Below are positions 42,805 through 55,499 of a DNA stretch of 64,000 nucleotides, piece after piece. Below the pieces are notes generated by a model, which saw nothing but the letters and a program-made list of their open reading frames with translations, did no database searches and was not told the origin of the DNA. Origin of the DNA: Sambucus nigra (taxonomy: Eukaryota; Streptophyta; Magnoliopsida; Dipsacales; Adoxaceae). The stretch spans positions 710,740,456 to 710,804,455 of the forward strand of contig OX422207.1 of the NCBI GenBank assembly GCA_949130495.1, given 5' to 3'. The translations under genes and the position numbers were made by a program. The stretch's first letter is position 1; each line of letters starts with the position of its first letter.

Positions 42805-45777
42805 CAGTCTCAATAATAGGACACCCAAACCCATACAAGCCAATCACCGATAATAGAGGTAGTAGGGTCAATGTCCTTTCCATCCATTCATAAGTCCACT
42901 CTTTAACTATTAAGAGATAGGGTATAACTCTACCAAGTTTCCTAATCCAACTATGACCAATAAGGACAAAGACCTCATTAGCATTGACACTAGCACCAAT
43001 TACCATCACCATATGTGCCCACGTACTAGGCACCAACAATAATTGGTCTACCACCAACATCGATAGGAAGTCTAACTTGTTTTTCTCTTATGGATTGTCA
43101 TTCAATAATTTAATCCCCATTCAATAACTGGTTTGGGAGATAATCCTTTGATAAGTAAGAGTTATAAAAGATACCTCGAGATCTCCATTGATATTCGTTA
43201 CAAGATAAAACATATCATTGATGTATTAGTACCAAATATCATGACCATCCCACTTCTTATTGTGTATTTTAGTCATATATATAATTATCCCATTCACAAT
43301 TAAGATCTTATATAATCTAGTAAGGGGATCCCCGAGATAAACATGAGTCCACTTTGCAATAGAATTAGGAAAATTATTCAAATTCTATAATTAATTCTAT
43401 AATTATATAAATTAATATTCATTCAACCAACTAATAATAACTTCACCCTAGTCCACTATCTTAAAAATTATATTTTGAGCTCCTTATGATTTAATGATTA
43501 TTAATGTCCTCGCATTAAGATTTTAGATACTCATCAAATTAAATTAAATTAGTCAATTGGATTAAATTTTCTTTCTAGATAATTAAATATTTCGATTGGG
43601 TTTGACATAATCAAACTTAAAAGATACATCAAGAGTGTATCACCCATCTATATATCAAGCGTGGATTACATCCTTAATTAAATTTCACCATAAAATCAAT
43701 CAACATTACCCACTCTACTAGGATTATTGATCAAAAAATGAATCTCAACAATTTGGTTAAAGTTGTTATCAACCAACGCATATATGGATCAATTATATTC
43801 ACACTAAAATCTTAAGCACTTATAATAACCATGGGATGTGAATTATCTTATATAGTTAGTATAAACAAAATTACCTCATATTAATCATATTCAATAGACA
43901 CATAATGTACTAGCACAATAAGTGAAAACTATTTTTTTTTCCCATTATCAAGATGGGCCTGCTTACATATCATGCTACAATCCTATTAATGGTATTTCCA
44001 GCTCCATCTAACACTATTAGCCAAACTTATATTCCAAAATAATTATTGATTTGATATTTGATATGTAAGATAAACTATACACATCATATCATCTACTATG
44101 TAGAAATGCTACCACTACACCAATATTCAATAATAATAAAATGCAAACATTGCATATAATGTAACTAGAAACATTTAAAATTAGCTAATGAACCATGACT
44201 TTTTATATACAACCCCAATTATCTACCACTTATACGCAATCACATGACACATTGCATCTAACAGCCTTACCTCACACATAATGTAGGATGTATATCGATT
44301 AAGATACATTATTAGTCAACGTAACATCATCATAATATATTATTACTTTTATTAGTTGCATTCTACACTTTTGGAATTATATTTTTTATTAAATAATTGA
44401 GGTAGTAACATGCAAGATACTTAAATTTGTATTTAGAAACTGAATATCTATTCATCAATCAATTTTAACTAATTGAAGATATATTCTATCCAAACCAATG
44501 TTCATTTATAGAGTTAAACTTATACACGCTCACAAAAATAATTCGGCAGTATCCCAGTTGTCTCTTGAGTAACGTTTCTCCTTTTATAATGTACTATTTA
44601 TAATCATATCATGCAAGAAAATTCCTTTTAATTTTATTATCAAAGCAAAGACTATTCTAAATAAAATTAAATAATCGACATTTTGGTTCTATAAACTATT
44701 ATGATTCCTCGTTGGAGAACCTACTAATACCTTATATGTAAGTTTATATCACCAACTAATTTCGAACTATCCCATTTTACACCGGGTCGAAATTTTTAAC
44801 TATACCACCACGTAACTAATAAGTCCAAAATTACCAAATAGAAAATTGGCATTGGTCACCCTATTAGTCCACTTTTCTTATTAGAATACCTATTTATTAT
44901 TGAAAAGCTACAAACCGTTAGTGAAAACTGTGAATTTACTCAAGGAAAAACTCCATTCACTCCCAATATTTTAACGATTTTGCGAGGGTCGTCTATTTCT
45001 TCTGGGGGGGTGGGTCGATCTTTGGTCTCCCTAATGGAGATCCAACGGTATGGAAACCGATTTAGCCCATAGGAAAGACAATTTTAATTTAATATGTTAA
45101 AATTCTAGGATAAGTTATTTGTGTCCAAAATATTACATGTCACCTAAATATTTCATGCCTCCATGTGTAATAAATCAAAGTTATAAAGTTCCATATTTTT
45201 ATAAAATATTTTAAAATAAAATTTGGGATTTAAATTTTACAATCTAATTGCACGTATTGAAAAACTCATAATTTTAAAGGATTTAAATCAAGCAGGTGAC
45301 CAAAGACAATATTCGATTTTTAAAATTTCAACTATATTAACTGGATTTTCTAATTTCTTTATTTAAAGTAAAATAACCAATTTTCTTATTTTAATTTTTT
45401 AAAATAATTATATAATTTTAATTAAAATAAATTCATAGATATAATTTAATATTAATAATCAATAAAATTCATTAATTTTAAATTAATTTAAAAGGTAACT
45501 TCTATTTTTTCTATTTCTGAAGAAAATCGTGATATATGGTCAGACTCAATAATATTTCTTTATATTGTCCAAGTTAACTAGTACGCTTAAAATAATTAAT
45601 TTTAACACACAATAAATAAATAATAAATATTATGTAATAACCACAATCAGAATAGAATAAGTAAAGAAAGAGATATAATCCCTAATCAATAAGAAAGCTA
45701 AAGTAGCCTCTTCATTTGGGCCCTTAACTACCTCTCCCATTTAAACTTTTAACTATAAGAAATATTCTCATGCAAGT
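42805..45777. other. AT-rich sequence without recognisable gene
   Basis: About 3 kb. A minus-strand open frame at 43060-42794 (88 codons) overlaps the MITE end and has no convincing domain; a VLIGHSWIRKLG stretch faintly recalls a Ty3 post-protease motif but is too weak to call. From 43100 to 45777 I see only AT-rich, stop-filled sequence, with a G7 run near 45005. Confidence 0.45.
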
Positions 45778-46907
45778 TGTAGCCCAAGAATAATTGCCTA
45801 TGGGTGGTTTCAAATAATTTTCAGTCTTTTGAACAATTTGAGTCCAAGGCATATAAAACTCAATTTTAAACCAATTTTAGTTCATCCCTAAAATATGCAA
45901 CTGTGTGTCAAAACAAATCAAATAGGCACAAACTTCAGGAAAAATCCCCCACAGGGGCAAAACCTTTTATATTTCTAGGACTTTGAAATAATTTACAAGA
46001 CCTTTGACTTACAGACCACTTGATAATCACCCACATGTGCAACATATGGTGCCTTCAGCAAATCTTCAAAGTACCGATCTAGAAATCAACAGTGGTTCAC
46101 ACGCAGCAACACCACAATGACACGCATCCATGATATGTAGTCTTCAGCAAAGAATCAACACCAGAAGATCCTCAATGACACGTAGTCATAAACTTCGTAG
46201 AGTCTCCCTCCACAATAGCACGTAGTTTTTCGATTGTAGAGATCACCCTCCAAAGGTTGAATTAGCAAAAGACCCAGCAAAACTATGTTTTGGGTTCCAA
46301 GAAACAACTCACACAAAAGCACTGGGATTTGTGAATTGTAAAACAAATTTTGAACTCTTAAAGTGATGGATAATAAACCAAAAATACTTAAAAATATATT
46401 CTGTTAAAACCAGTGTTTTCTCCACACGAAATACAAAATCCTGACACCCTTTATATAAGAAAATTCAAGGCAGAGACACGTCATAAATAAAGTCTATCGT
46501 TCAAACGAAACACGACGTCATTTGAGCAACAACTCCATCTCATTCGAACGATATGTGATGTCGTTTGAACGACCGTCACTGATCCTCTTTAAAAAACATT
46601 TAAAAATTAAATAACTTGGAATCCTTATAAACCAAAACTCTTTACGGGATCATGAGTATTTATCCAAAATCTTTTTATGATTAAAATCATTTAAAAATAA
46701 TTTTTCTTTTCATAAAAAATATCCCAACACTTTTAATGTAAAATTTAAATGTAACTAAAATACATTTTACCAAATTCGTCCTTGTTGGGCAATATTGTTG
46801 AAGTTGACTTGAAATTCGGATTATCGATTGTAGATGTAAGCTTCCCAATTCTTCGAAAAATTTGTAGCGGTATACGACATACTAAATGTGACGGACAATG
46901 TCCTTAA
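45778..46907 (-). repeat. 3' LTR of minus-strand SIRE-like derivative
   Basis: It aligns with 48556-49676 throughout. On the plus strand it starts TGTAGCCCAAGAATAATT and ends CAATGTCCTTAAA, adjoining the PPT. Confidence 0.85.
46448..46573 (-). promoter_or_regulatory. LTR promoter: TTCGAACGA-type motifs and TATA box
   Basis: On the minus strand the order is: GTCGTTCAAACGAC-type motif (46573-46560), ATCGTTCGAATGAG (46552-46539), decayed CGTTTGAACGAT (about 46508-46497), then CTTATATAAAGGG (46460-46448). The last motif and the TATA box are about 37 bp apart. Confidence 0.6.
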
Positions 46908-48555
46908 AAATCTCCCCCTATGTCTATGCCGGTACAAAATAAAAATATCTGAATTATCAATCTCAAAACTGAACAATACAAATCTACCCTCCTATGAATA
47001 AAAAAGGAAAGATAAACTGAACCAGTCTTCAGATTTTTCAAATATGTATTCAATAATTAACTTTTCAAATATACAAGCTTTTCTCATCGGGGTGTGCAAT
47101 CCAAAGAATCTTCAATTTTACCTACACACATGAGACAAAGCAAAAACCTCGTGACGTATCGAGTTTGAAATGATATAAGCATAAAACATGTAACTATAAT
47201 CAAATCTCCCCCACACTTAAAACTCCCCCAGAATATCATAATTCGTTCTCTCCCTTTAAATTTGTTCGAAATAGAAAAGGAAATGAATAAATCAACAATG
47301 CAAATCTGGGTGTCACGGTAAACAACACAAACTATTTTTATTTTTTCAATTTTTTAAAAAAAAAACAAAAAAATATCACACACCATGAATTTTTACTAAG
47401 ACGGCCAAATCATGGAAACGGAATGAATGGGTGTGAACAAATTCGATAGGAAAATCAACTCAATCATATCGTATGTGCAAGATGCATAAGTGCACTCCTA
47501 ACGAATGAACATCAAAAATAGTCCTTTGGTATAAAATTATTGAATTTAGTTGACATCGTCTTAAATCAAAATCAACATATCAAAGTCCACATGATTTTCA
47601 CACCAATAACGTCCAAAACGATTTCATGATTTTTCAAGACTTTTTAAGGAAGTGAAAATCCGTTTTAAATCTCCAACGAAACTCCCTCATATATATTTTC
47701 TTTTCGAGGTGATCTAAATTCTCAAACATTGGAGAATTGGTGAATAAACGTAATGGCCCATTATTGGCATATATTTCTTTTTATTGCCATTCAATATTTT
47801 CGGGCTCTTTTAAACCTCTTTGGACCCCGGATAATTAAAATTCCTCAATTTTTTAGGTCCAATTTAAATGGCGGCTTAATCGCAAAGGATAAATGTGTAC
47901 CTTCCGTAGCCCTTCACCGTTTATAAAATTCACACAAACTTACGGCAAACGGTAATAAGATGCACACCTTTTATTATCTTGTTATATCGAATTTGGTTCG
48001 TTTTAATAGACAGAATTGAGATGAAAACACGTAACCAACATGTTATTTGACAAGAACAAACGTCAAACAAATCCGTGCATGTGTGCAACAAAGGACAAAA
48101 TGAGTCAATCATGTAGGTAGTAACACTATATCATCTCAAAGACTTCAAACTTTGTAAAGCACATGAATGACACAACATATTGTCTCAAAACACTATCAAA
48201 GAGTCACATGGATATGGCATGAAGTTGTGACTGGGTCATCCTAAGTGTGCATTCATAAAATGTATAAACAAACTAAAAAAATGTTTTTGTATTTTTTAAA
48301 AAAATTCAAATACAAAAAGTAAACATGTCATAACACTAGCAAGGATATATCATGAAGTATAACTAGCATATGAGAAAATAAATTGACACAATTATTTATA
48401 AGATATAGCAATAGAAGAATCATGTGCGAGTTTCAAAATCTCAAAATTTTCTTTGATAAAACTACACAAATCCATTGAGATTAAAAGAAACCACCTTAGA
48501 TACAGGCAAACAAGATCAAATGCAATATATTAGCATAACCCGCTCTGATACCACT
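46908..48555 (-). other. Noncoding interior of SIRE-like derivative
   Basis: It contains no coding frame of note. In reverse complement it shares long collinear blocks with 22490-23330 and carries the PBS and PPT at its ends. The retained sequence is thus the PBS side plus the family's 3' tail. Confidence 0.7.
48538..48553 (-). other. PBS, tRNA-Met type
   Basis: On the minus strand TGGTATCAGAGCGGGT, an exact match to the TGGTATCAGAGC core, 2 nt from the LTR end GGGCTAACA. Confidence 0.9.
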
Positions 48556-49676
48556 TGTTAGCCCAAGAATAATTAACTATGGGTGGTTTCAAACAATTTT
48601 CAATCTTTTAAACAATTTGAGTCCAAAGCATATAAAACTCAATTTTAAACCAATTTTAGTTCATCCCTAAAATATGCAACTACGTGTCAAAGTAAATTAA
48701 ATATGCACAAGCTTCAGGAAAAATCCCCACAGGGAAAAATCTTTTATATTTCTAGAACTTTGAAATAATTTAAAAGACCTTTGACCTACAGAACACTTGA
48801 TAATCACCCACAACTGTAATGCACGGTGCCTTCAGTAAATCTTCAAAGTAACGGTCTAGAAATCAACAGTGGTTCACACGCAGCAACACCACAAGGACAC
48901 GCAGTCTTTAGTAAATAATTAACACGCAGAAGATCCTCAATGACACGGAGTCATAAAATTTCGTAGAGTCTCCCTCCAGAATAGGACGCAGATTTCCAGT
49001 TATAGAGATCTCCCCACAAAGGATGAATCAACAAAAGACCCAGCAAAAACTATATTTTGGGTTCCAAGAAACAACTCACATAAAAGCACTGGGATTTGTG
49101 AAATGTAAAACAAAGTTTTGAACCGTCAAAGTGATGGAGAATAAATCGAAAACAATTAAAAACCTATTATGTTAAAACCAGTGTTTTCTCCACACGAAAT
49201 ACAGAATCCTGACACCCTTTATATAAGAAAATTCAAGGCGGTGACATGTCAGAAGTAAAGTCTGTCATTAGAACGAAACACGACGTCGTTCGAGCGACAA
49301 CTCCATATCGTTCGAACGAGATGTGACATCGTTCGAACGACCGTCATTGATCCTCTTTAAAAAGCATTTAAAAATTAAATAACTTGGAATCCTTATAAAC
49401 CAAAACTGTTTACGGGATCAGGAGTATTTATCCAAAATCTTTTTATGATTAAAATCATTTAAAAATAATTTTTCTTTTCATAAAAAATATCCCAACACTT
49501 TTAATGTAAAATTTAAATGGAACTAAAACACATTTTACCAAATTCATCCTTATTAGGTATGATTGTTGAAGTCGACTTGAAATTCGGATTGTTGATTGTA
49601 GATGTAAGCTTCCCAATTCTTTGACAAACTTGTAGTGGTATACGACATACTAAAAGTGATGGGCAATGCCCTTACA
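48556..49676 (-). repeat. 5' LTR of minus-strand SIRE-like derivative
   Basis: On the minus strand it runs TGTAAGGGCATTGCCC...GGGCTAACA. The start TGTAAGG is the same as in the SIRE-like LTRs at 16587 and 24377. Confidence 0.87.
49216..49343 (-). promoter_or_regulatory. LTR promoter: TCGTTCGAACGAT motifs and TATA box
   Basis: On the minus strand: GTCGTTCGAACGAT at 49342-49329, CTCGTTCGAACGAT at 49320-49307, GTCGCTCGAACGAC at about 49298-49285, a decayed motif near 49275-49265, then CTTATATAAAGGG at 49228-49216. These palindromes are better preserved than in the 3' LTR. Confidence 0.65.
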
Positions 49677-51647
49677 CATGGAAACTTGGAAATAGGATAG
49701 CTAGGTAGACTAGAAGTGTCCTAGGCCATTCCATCACCGCCAAAAGTCTTTAAGGGGATGTTAATGCCTATATACTTAAACCGCAGCATTACACCATGAA
49801 ATCGGGATCATCTGGAACTCGAAAGCATATCGCAACACCTTCGTGTGATGTTTCGCATGCTGACTAGAACAATCACAATTTGTTACCAGTTAACGTGGTT
49901 CCACCAAAACTATCCAAATTCTTAACCATTAAGTCTTATTCATCCTAAAAAATTTCATTAGTACCCTTCTCATCAATCGATGTTAAATTCTTAGGAACAA
50001 AAAATCTTTAGATAATTATTATAAATAGATATGATGATGTAAAATTAAAAAAATATATATTACATCTCAATGTAAAACATGAAAATAACTATGTGATGGT
50101 GTTAAAATTGGATGGGACCTTAGCCACACCAAATATTACCCCTTAGAGAATGAGAGGTGTTTTTAGGTTAGATACAACAGAGACACATTGATTTGTAGTG
50201 ATTTGGTACCTCGATTGAGATACCTACATCAACTCTTAAGGTGTTTCTCTTTAATATATTCAATATGAGGCTAAATAATACATGTAAGACAAGCCTTAGA
50301 CTTTAGACATGGTCATTTAACAAAGTCTGAGTTCTTTGTGATGAGAAGAGAGCTCTTAAGAAGAATTTTCGTGGTTTCTCTAAGTATTGCTTACCCACTT
50401 AGGACCCACAAGATGAGAAATAGGATAACTCACCTAAGTGGGATGTTTAACCTATAATATAAGAGTCTAAAGTGGTTTGAACTCTCTCTATAAAAATTAA
50501 ATATAATTATTAACATTTGTCTACATAGTTACACTTGATGCGCCCCATTTTAACCTCCTTCAAGCGCTCTTTATATAGCTAACTTATGGAGGTAGCTGGG
50601 ACATGACAACTAAGGCATGGGAGACCATAGTTGAGCTCTACAGTGTTTTTAGAACATTAGATTGTTGTTGGAAGGTCTTGGGGTTGAGTGGTTACTTTTG
50701 TTGAGTGGATTAAATGGCATTTAATTCATAAGGACAAATTGGAAGTGAGGAGTAGGTGTTGGTAGAATAGTGTACATAATTTTTACTAACCCGATAGATT
50801 AGTCTAAGAAGATTAGCTTCATCCTTGGAGGACTTTCCTAAGAGCGGTGTCATAATTATGTGTAACCAAGATAGTAATGTTCGTATATAAGTGGGCCCAA
50901 GTCATGCCATGGTCTTGAAGGGACAAATAATGATGTTATGAGTAATGAAGACCATAATATTGTGTGCATAATATGAGATAGGAAAATAAATAAAAGTTAA
51001 CTATAAAACAGATCAAGCTTTTAGTGGAAAAGGAACTTTATTCAACCCAAGATGCCAACCTCATCTTATTTATTACAAGCCTTTAATATCTCATATAAAA
51101 TAATTAAAAAGGGTGAAAACATAACTATAATTTTATAAGATGATAACTAATAGTATGTAGGTTCCACACTGTAGTGACTTTTTCGTTTAATATTGCCAAC
51201 ATATACATAACAAAAAGTAACTTCTCGGATTAAGGGATAGAAAATCCATGGGGTTGGGGATATTTCACCTTCCTCTAACTCATAATCCATCTGGAAGGGT
51301 AAAGAATAAGCAAAACCTTTTCAAGTAGATAAATCTAGTTTTATAACAATTTGTTAAGATTTTAAGTATATAATGTATGATGAATAATTGAATGTGATTG
51401 TAAATAATAAAAGAAAATTTGGAATGGTAGGAAAAAAATGATATAAGTGAATTAATTGATATAAAAAGATTATAGTGATATAACTATATATAATATATCA
51501 AGTTATAAAGAGTAAGGGTTCAGATATGCCTATAACAAGATAACCCACAATTATCCATAGAGGCCTTAATTTCATATCAATACAATTATAGTAATCAATT
51601 CAAATAGATATTTGAATATAAATCAAATAAAAAAAATCAATATAATT
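49677..51647. other. No recognisable feature
   Basis: About 2 kb of AT-rich sequence with stops in all frames. I found no ORF, terminal repeat or RNA gene that I could support. Confidence 0.45.
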
Positions 51648-52061
51648 AACACCGTAGAGCATTAACTCCGAAAAGTGGTATTTATATGGCTAGCAAAACT
51701 AGCCTCTCAGTCCTACTAGCCAAATAGCACTTCAATGGGTAGAACGGTAGTTTATTCTCTGATCATAACAAATGTTATTAAGGGTTTATAGAAACCATAA
51801 GTCAAATGAAATTATTAGTTTTAAAACAACATAAGGTTACTATATTTCAAATTTTTGAATCAAATTTAAAGGGACTATGAACTACACGAAAGAGTTCATA
51901 AATGGGAACAAGAGTTCTGGGACTATCACGTAGTAATATAAATAATTTTAGTAATTAAGGAATGTATACGAAATAATATTGAATTAGAATTAACATACTT
52001 TTAAATTTTGGGGATTTAGTTTGAATTCTTTGTGTAAAATTATGAACCGGGGATTTCTAAA

Positions 52062-52095
<34 letters not shown>

Positions 52096-53914
52096 AATGT
52101 TTAAGAAATGGTAATAAAATAATGGTTTAAGTAAATCTGCGGGGATTGTATGTAATTAAATTGTAAATAGAAAATGTATGAGGTATTTGTATAATTATAA
52201 ATAATAAGGTTTATTAATTTTATTAAGTTGTACATTTTTGGGATATGAGATAAGAGATATTTAGGTTGGATTTGAAGAAAAGGACTTGAGTTTAAGTTTT
52301 GGTAGTAATTTTCAAAAGTCATAAAGTTCATGGGTTTGTATGCAATATATAAAACTTAAAACTTAATTTTGCCTTAAGTTCATATGGAACATACTTTCCC
52401 ATTGACCAAATAGGGCAATGCAATATACCATTTTGACCAAAAACTTTGGAAAAAAATTCAGAGTAACTTGATTGGAGACGCACTGTCACGAGTTAGGTTG
52501 AAGATCAAATGCACTTGGTTTGACCTCACGCGCCTTACGTGAACAATTATTCATCTTCTTCCTTCGAACCTCTGACCTAGGGTTTTGAAAATATTTGACT
52601 GTGAATAACTCCTACTGCAGAATACCATTTAAATTGATTCTTAAATAATCTTATCTAATTTTTTTAGAGGAATCCAACCATATAAGTTTTAGATGTTGGG
52701 GTGCATTGTAGTGTGCTATTGTCTTCTACAAAAATGGTTGAATGTTGACTAGAACATTCGGGGATTTGTGCTTAAATTAGAATAGTGGCATGCTTATATT
52801 TATGTTTTAGTATGAATAATTATTAGAAGTGATTTTATTTTAAGTAAAATGGTTTACAAATTCGCATGAATTTGGTCTCTAAAATTTTCAATGCCGTAAT
52901 AAATAAATACAAACTTTGAGTTGGTGCATTAAAAGGAGTTATAATTGAAATTTAACTATGCAATTAGGTTCCTTAGACCTAGAGCTAAATTCTCCTACTT
53001 TGAAAATGGTTCAAAGTCAAAATTACAGAATCCACCATTGAAGCTCAAGCTTTAATGGTGTTTTCTAATATACAAGCCTTTTTAGTAATAATTCTATGTT
53101 GGAACTTTAATGTAAAAACATAAAATGAAGTTATGATGGTGTATAAATTAAACTAATTGCTAAGGAATAGAAAAATTGCATAAAATGATAGAAATACCAA
53201 AGTAGCTCAGTTTTTCTTTGGGTTGTTTAACTGTGAAAGAGGTATGTTTTTACTGAGGTGGTGTGGGGTTTTTATAGGTTTAGATGAGATGAGTTCATGG
53301 TTTCAATTGGAGGTAGATTTCAAGCTACTTTAGGTTGAGTTTTTGTTTATAAGATTACGGATGCATATGGGTAACATGTGATTTTTTATGCCTAGGTTTC
53401 TTAGGCTGCCTGGGTTAATCAACATCACCTGGGGTGTTTGTGCAAGTTTTTGTTTTATGGTTTTGGTCCGTAGGTAGTTTATAGTTTCATTTTCAAACTT
53501 TATACACATGTTTTTAAAAGTTTAGGGGATTCATGTGAAATTTTTCAAACTTGTGATGATGGTTCTTTATAAATATGGTAAATCTAAGTGGAATGGGTCA
53601 TTTTGGTAATAAGGCTTCGAATTGAGGTTTAGTTATGAGGTATAAATAAGGTTTTGAAATTTTTAGAAAAATAATTGGTAATTTTTAAAAGTTGAGGGTT
53701 ATTAAGGTAATTAGAATACTTAATTAAGGTAAATTTGGTTTTTTATCTCATCATTATTTGTCTATAGGTTCTGTATTGATAAGGGATAGTATATAAATAT
53801 CCGAGGTATAATGTTGATATGATACCTTTCTTGAAGCGACGTTTCTTTTGGTGTATATATTAGAAGAATGGACGGGTTATAGGATATATGAGAAATATGG
53901 GTTGTTATAATCTA
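51648..53914 (-). repeat. Probable 3' LTR of minus-strand chromovirus
   Basis: The right end is well placed: on the minus strand the PPT-like region GGACGAAATTCTCTTAGG is followed by TATAACAACCCATATTTC at about 53914, like the TGTAACAACCC start of Tekay/Del LTRs. The left end is uncertain; GTAGAG and GCTAGCAAAACTAGC words near 51650-51710 loosely match 58361-58435, beside the presumed PBS of the same element. An (AT)n tract lies inside at 52065-52092. Confidence 0.4.
52065..52092. repeat. (AT)n microsatellite
   Basis: About 14 AT units. Confidence 0.95.
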
Positions 53915-53939
53915 CCTACCTAAGAGAATTTCGTCCTCA

Positions 53940-54540
53940 AAATTACCTTTGAAGAGTTCCAGATAGTGTTGTTTTATTGAATCCGTAGGTTCCTAATTTG
54001 CTTCTTCTTCTCCATGGTGTTGCCAAATAAACGTCACTAAAGGAATGGTTCTATTGCAAAGAACTTTGTTCTGAGAATTAGGAATCCTTATAGGTTTTTC
54101 TTCAAAATCATGGTTCAGTTGTATAGATATTCCTTTCTAGGTAATAACATGATTACGAACATTTATATAATTTTATAATTGTTACCCATGGAACACCTCG
54201 TGTATCTTAGATAGTTCTGAGGGTATTCTAAATGATAAGGTACTGGTCCTATTCGTTCTTTGATTGTAAACAGCCCAATGCATCATGGTGATAATTTTCC
54301 TTTCATGCTGAATCATAAAGTTCCCTTTCGTGTAGATAGCTTTAAAAACCTTTTCTTTTTCCGAAATTCTAAGGGTTTTATCCTATTATCTGCGTATTTT
54401 TTTTTTCGACTCAGAGTTGTATGTAATATTTCTTTAATCAATCGTATATTTTCATTCGTTGCTTCTATGATTTCAGGTTCTAAAGATACTATTTCTTCAT
54501 GAGTCATTCTAGCATAATGGTGAGCGACACAGTCCTCCAT
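53940..54540 (-). pseudogene. Chromovirus integrase C-terminus and chromodomain
   Basis: On the minus strand: PEIIEATNENIRLIKEIL then SRKKKYADNRIKPLEF (54480-54340), the typical integrase C-terminal linker. Next RIGPVPYHLEYPQNYL (about 54260), then EEKPIRIPNSQNKVL and IPLVTFIWQHHGEEEA with KQHYLELF (54100-53960), the chromodomain region. Frames shift between these blocks. Chromodomains direct integration to marked chromatin in this lineage; this one is broken. Confidence 0.75.
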
Positions 54541-55150
54541 ATAAAGCTTTATTAAGGGTTATCTTAATATTTGTTTGAGAACTATTATTGTAGATGAATT
54601 CAATTAGTGTTAAATGATCACTCCAATTGCCTGATAGATCTAAAGCATAGGCTCTTAACATGTCCTCAAATGTTTGGATTACTCTTTCTAATTGACCACC
54701 AGTTTAAGGATGAAAAGCAATGCTTGGGTGAAGTTTGGATCCCATGTAATTTTGTAATGCTTTCCAAAATCATCCAACAAATCGAGAATTACAATCCAAT
54801 ATAATGAATAAAGGTGCTCTATGGAGTTTAATGATTTTTTGAATATATAATTCACTGAGTCGCTAGAAAGAATTGGTAGTTTTTACTCGTAAAAAATGTG
54901 CAGATTTAGTAAGGCGATCTATGATTATCCAAATTGAGTTGAAACCTTGAGATGATGTAGTTAAGCCACTAATAAGTCCATTGTAATATGGTCCCATTTC
55001 CATTCAGGGATATGAAGTGGTTGTGATAATCCTCCAAGGCATTGATGTTCAATTTTTACCCATTGACAGGTCTGGCATTGTGCTACAAATTAGTCACATC
55101 TCGTTTCATTCCTTGCCACCAATGTTGCCTTTTGAGGTCGTGATACATCT
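54541..55150 (-). pseudogene. Chromovirus integrase zinc finger and core, decayed
   Basis: On the minus strand from about 55200: ESHHSKFIIHPGDTKMYHDL, QHWWQGMKRDV, corresponding to the HHCC region of Ty3 integrases. The expected Cys pair is altered (NARPVNG where CxxC is expected). Further core-domain words are scattered through shifted frames to 54541. It is non-functional. Confidence 0.7.
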
Positions 55151-55499
55151 TTGTGTCACCTGGGTGTATGATAAATTTTGAATGATGAGATTCTTTTAAA
55201 ACTTTTTCTATTAGAGAGGGGTCTGAGGTTACACATAATCGAATTTTAAATCTCAATCCTCTCTCTTTGCTACAGGACCAATCTTTCTCCCCTTCTCCAT
55301 TTTCCAGGTTTTGTTATTGGCTTTTGAGGAAAGTGTCATGTAATTATTATTCCATAATTCTCTTCTAAAGTGTCAGATATGAAATAATGTTTCGAATAAC
55401 AATTGGAAGTTTTGAGTTTACTCTTTGTAAGTTATACTCTCTTATTGTAGTCATAATCTTGCATGAAAACATTCTAGTGAGTCTTCCTTTTGACTTTCG

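Larger units (their letters stand above)
45778..49676 (-). mobile_element. Short SIRE-like copia derivative, minus strand, no gag/pol
   Basis: Two LTRs of about 1.1 kb (45778-46907, 48556-49676) in the same orientation enclose only 1.65 kb. On the minus strand the PBS TGGTATCAGAGCGGG lies at 48553-48538 next to the 5' LTR, and the PPT ATAGGGGGAGATTT lies at 46921-46908 next to the 3' LTR. The interior matches the noncoding tail of the SIRE-like copy at 22447-23400. Gag and all Pol domains are missing. The flanks CAAGT and CATGG do not form a clean target duplication. Confidence 0.82.

Noticed and set aside
42794..43060. 88-codon minus-strand frame
   Set aside because: It overlaps the end of a MITE and has no recognisable domain; similarity to a Ty3 post-protease motif is too weak.
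45773..49681. Target-site duplication for the minus-strand SIRE-like derivative
   Set aside because: The flanks CAAGT and CATGG agree at only three of five positions, so no duplication is claimed.
54260..54502. 80-codon plus-strand frame
   Set aside because: It is the complement of the chromovirus integrase C-terminal coding region on the minus strand.
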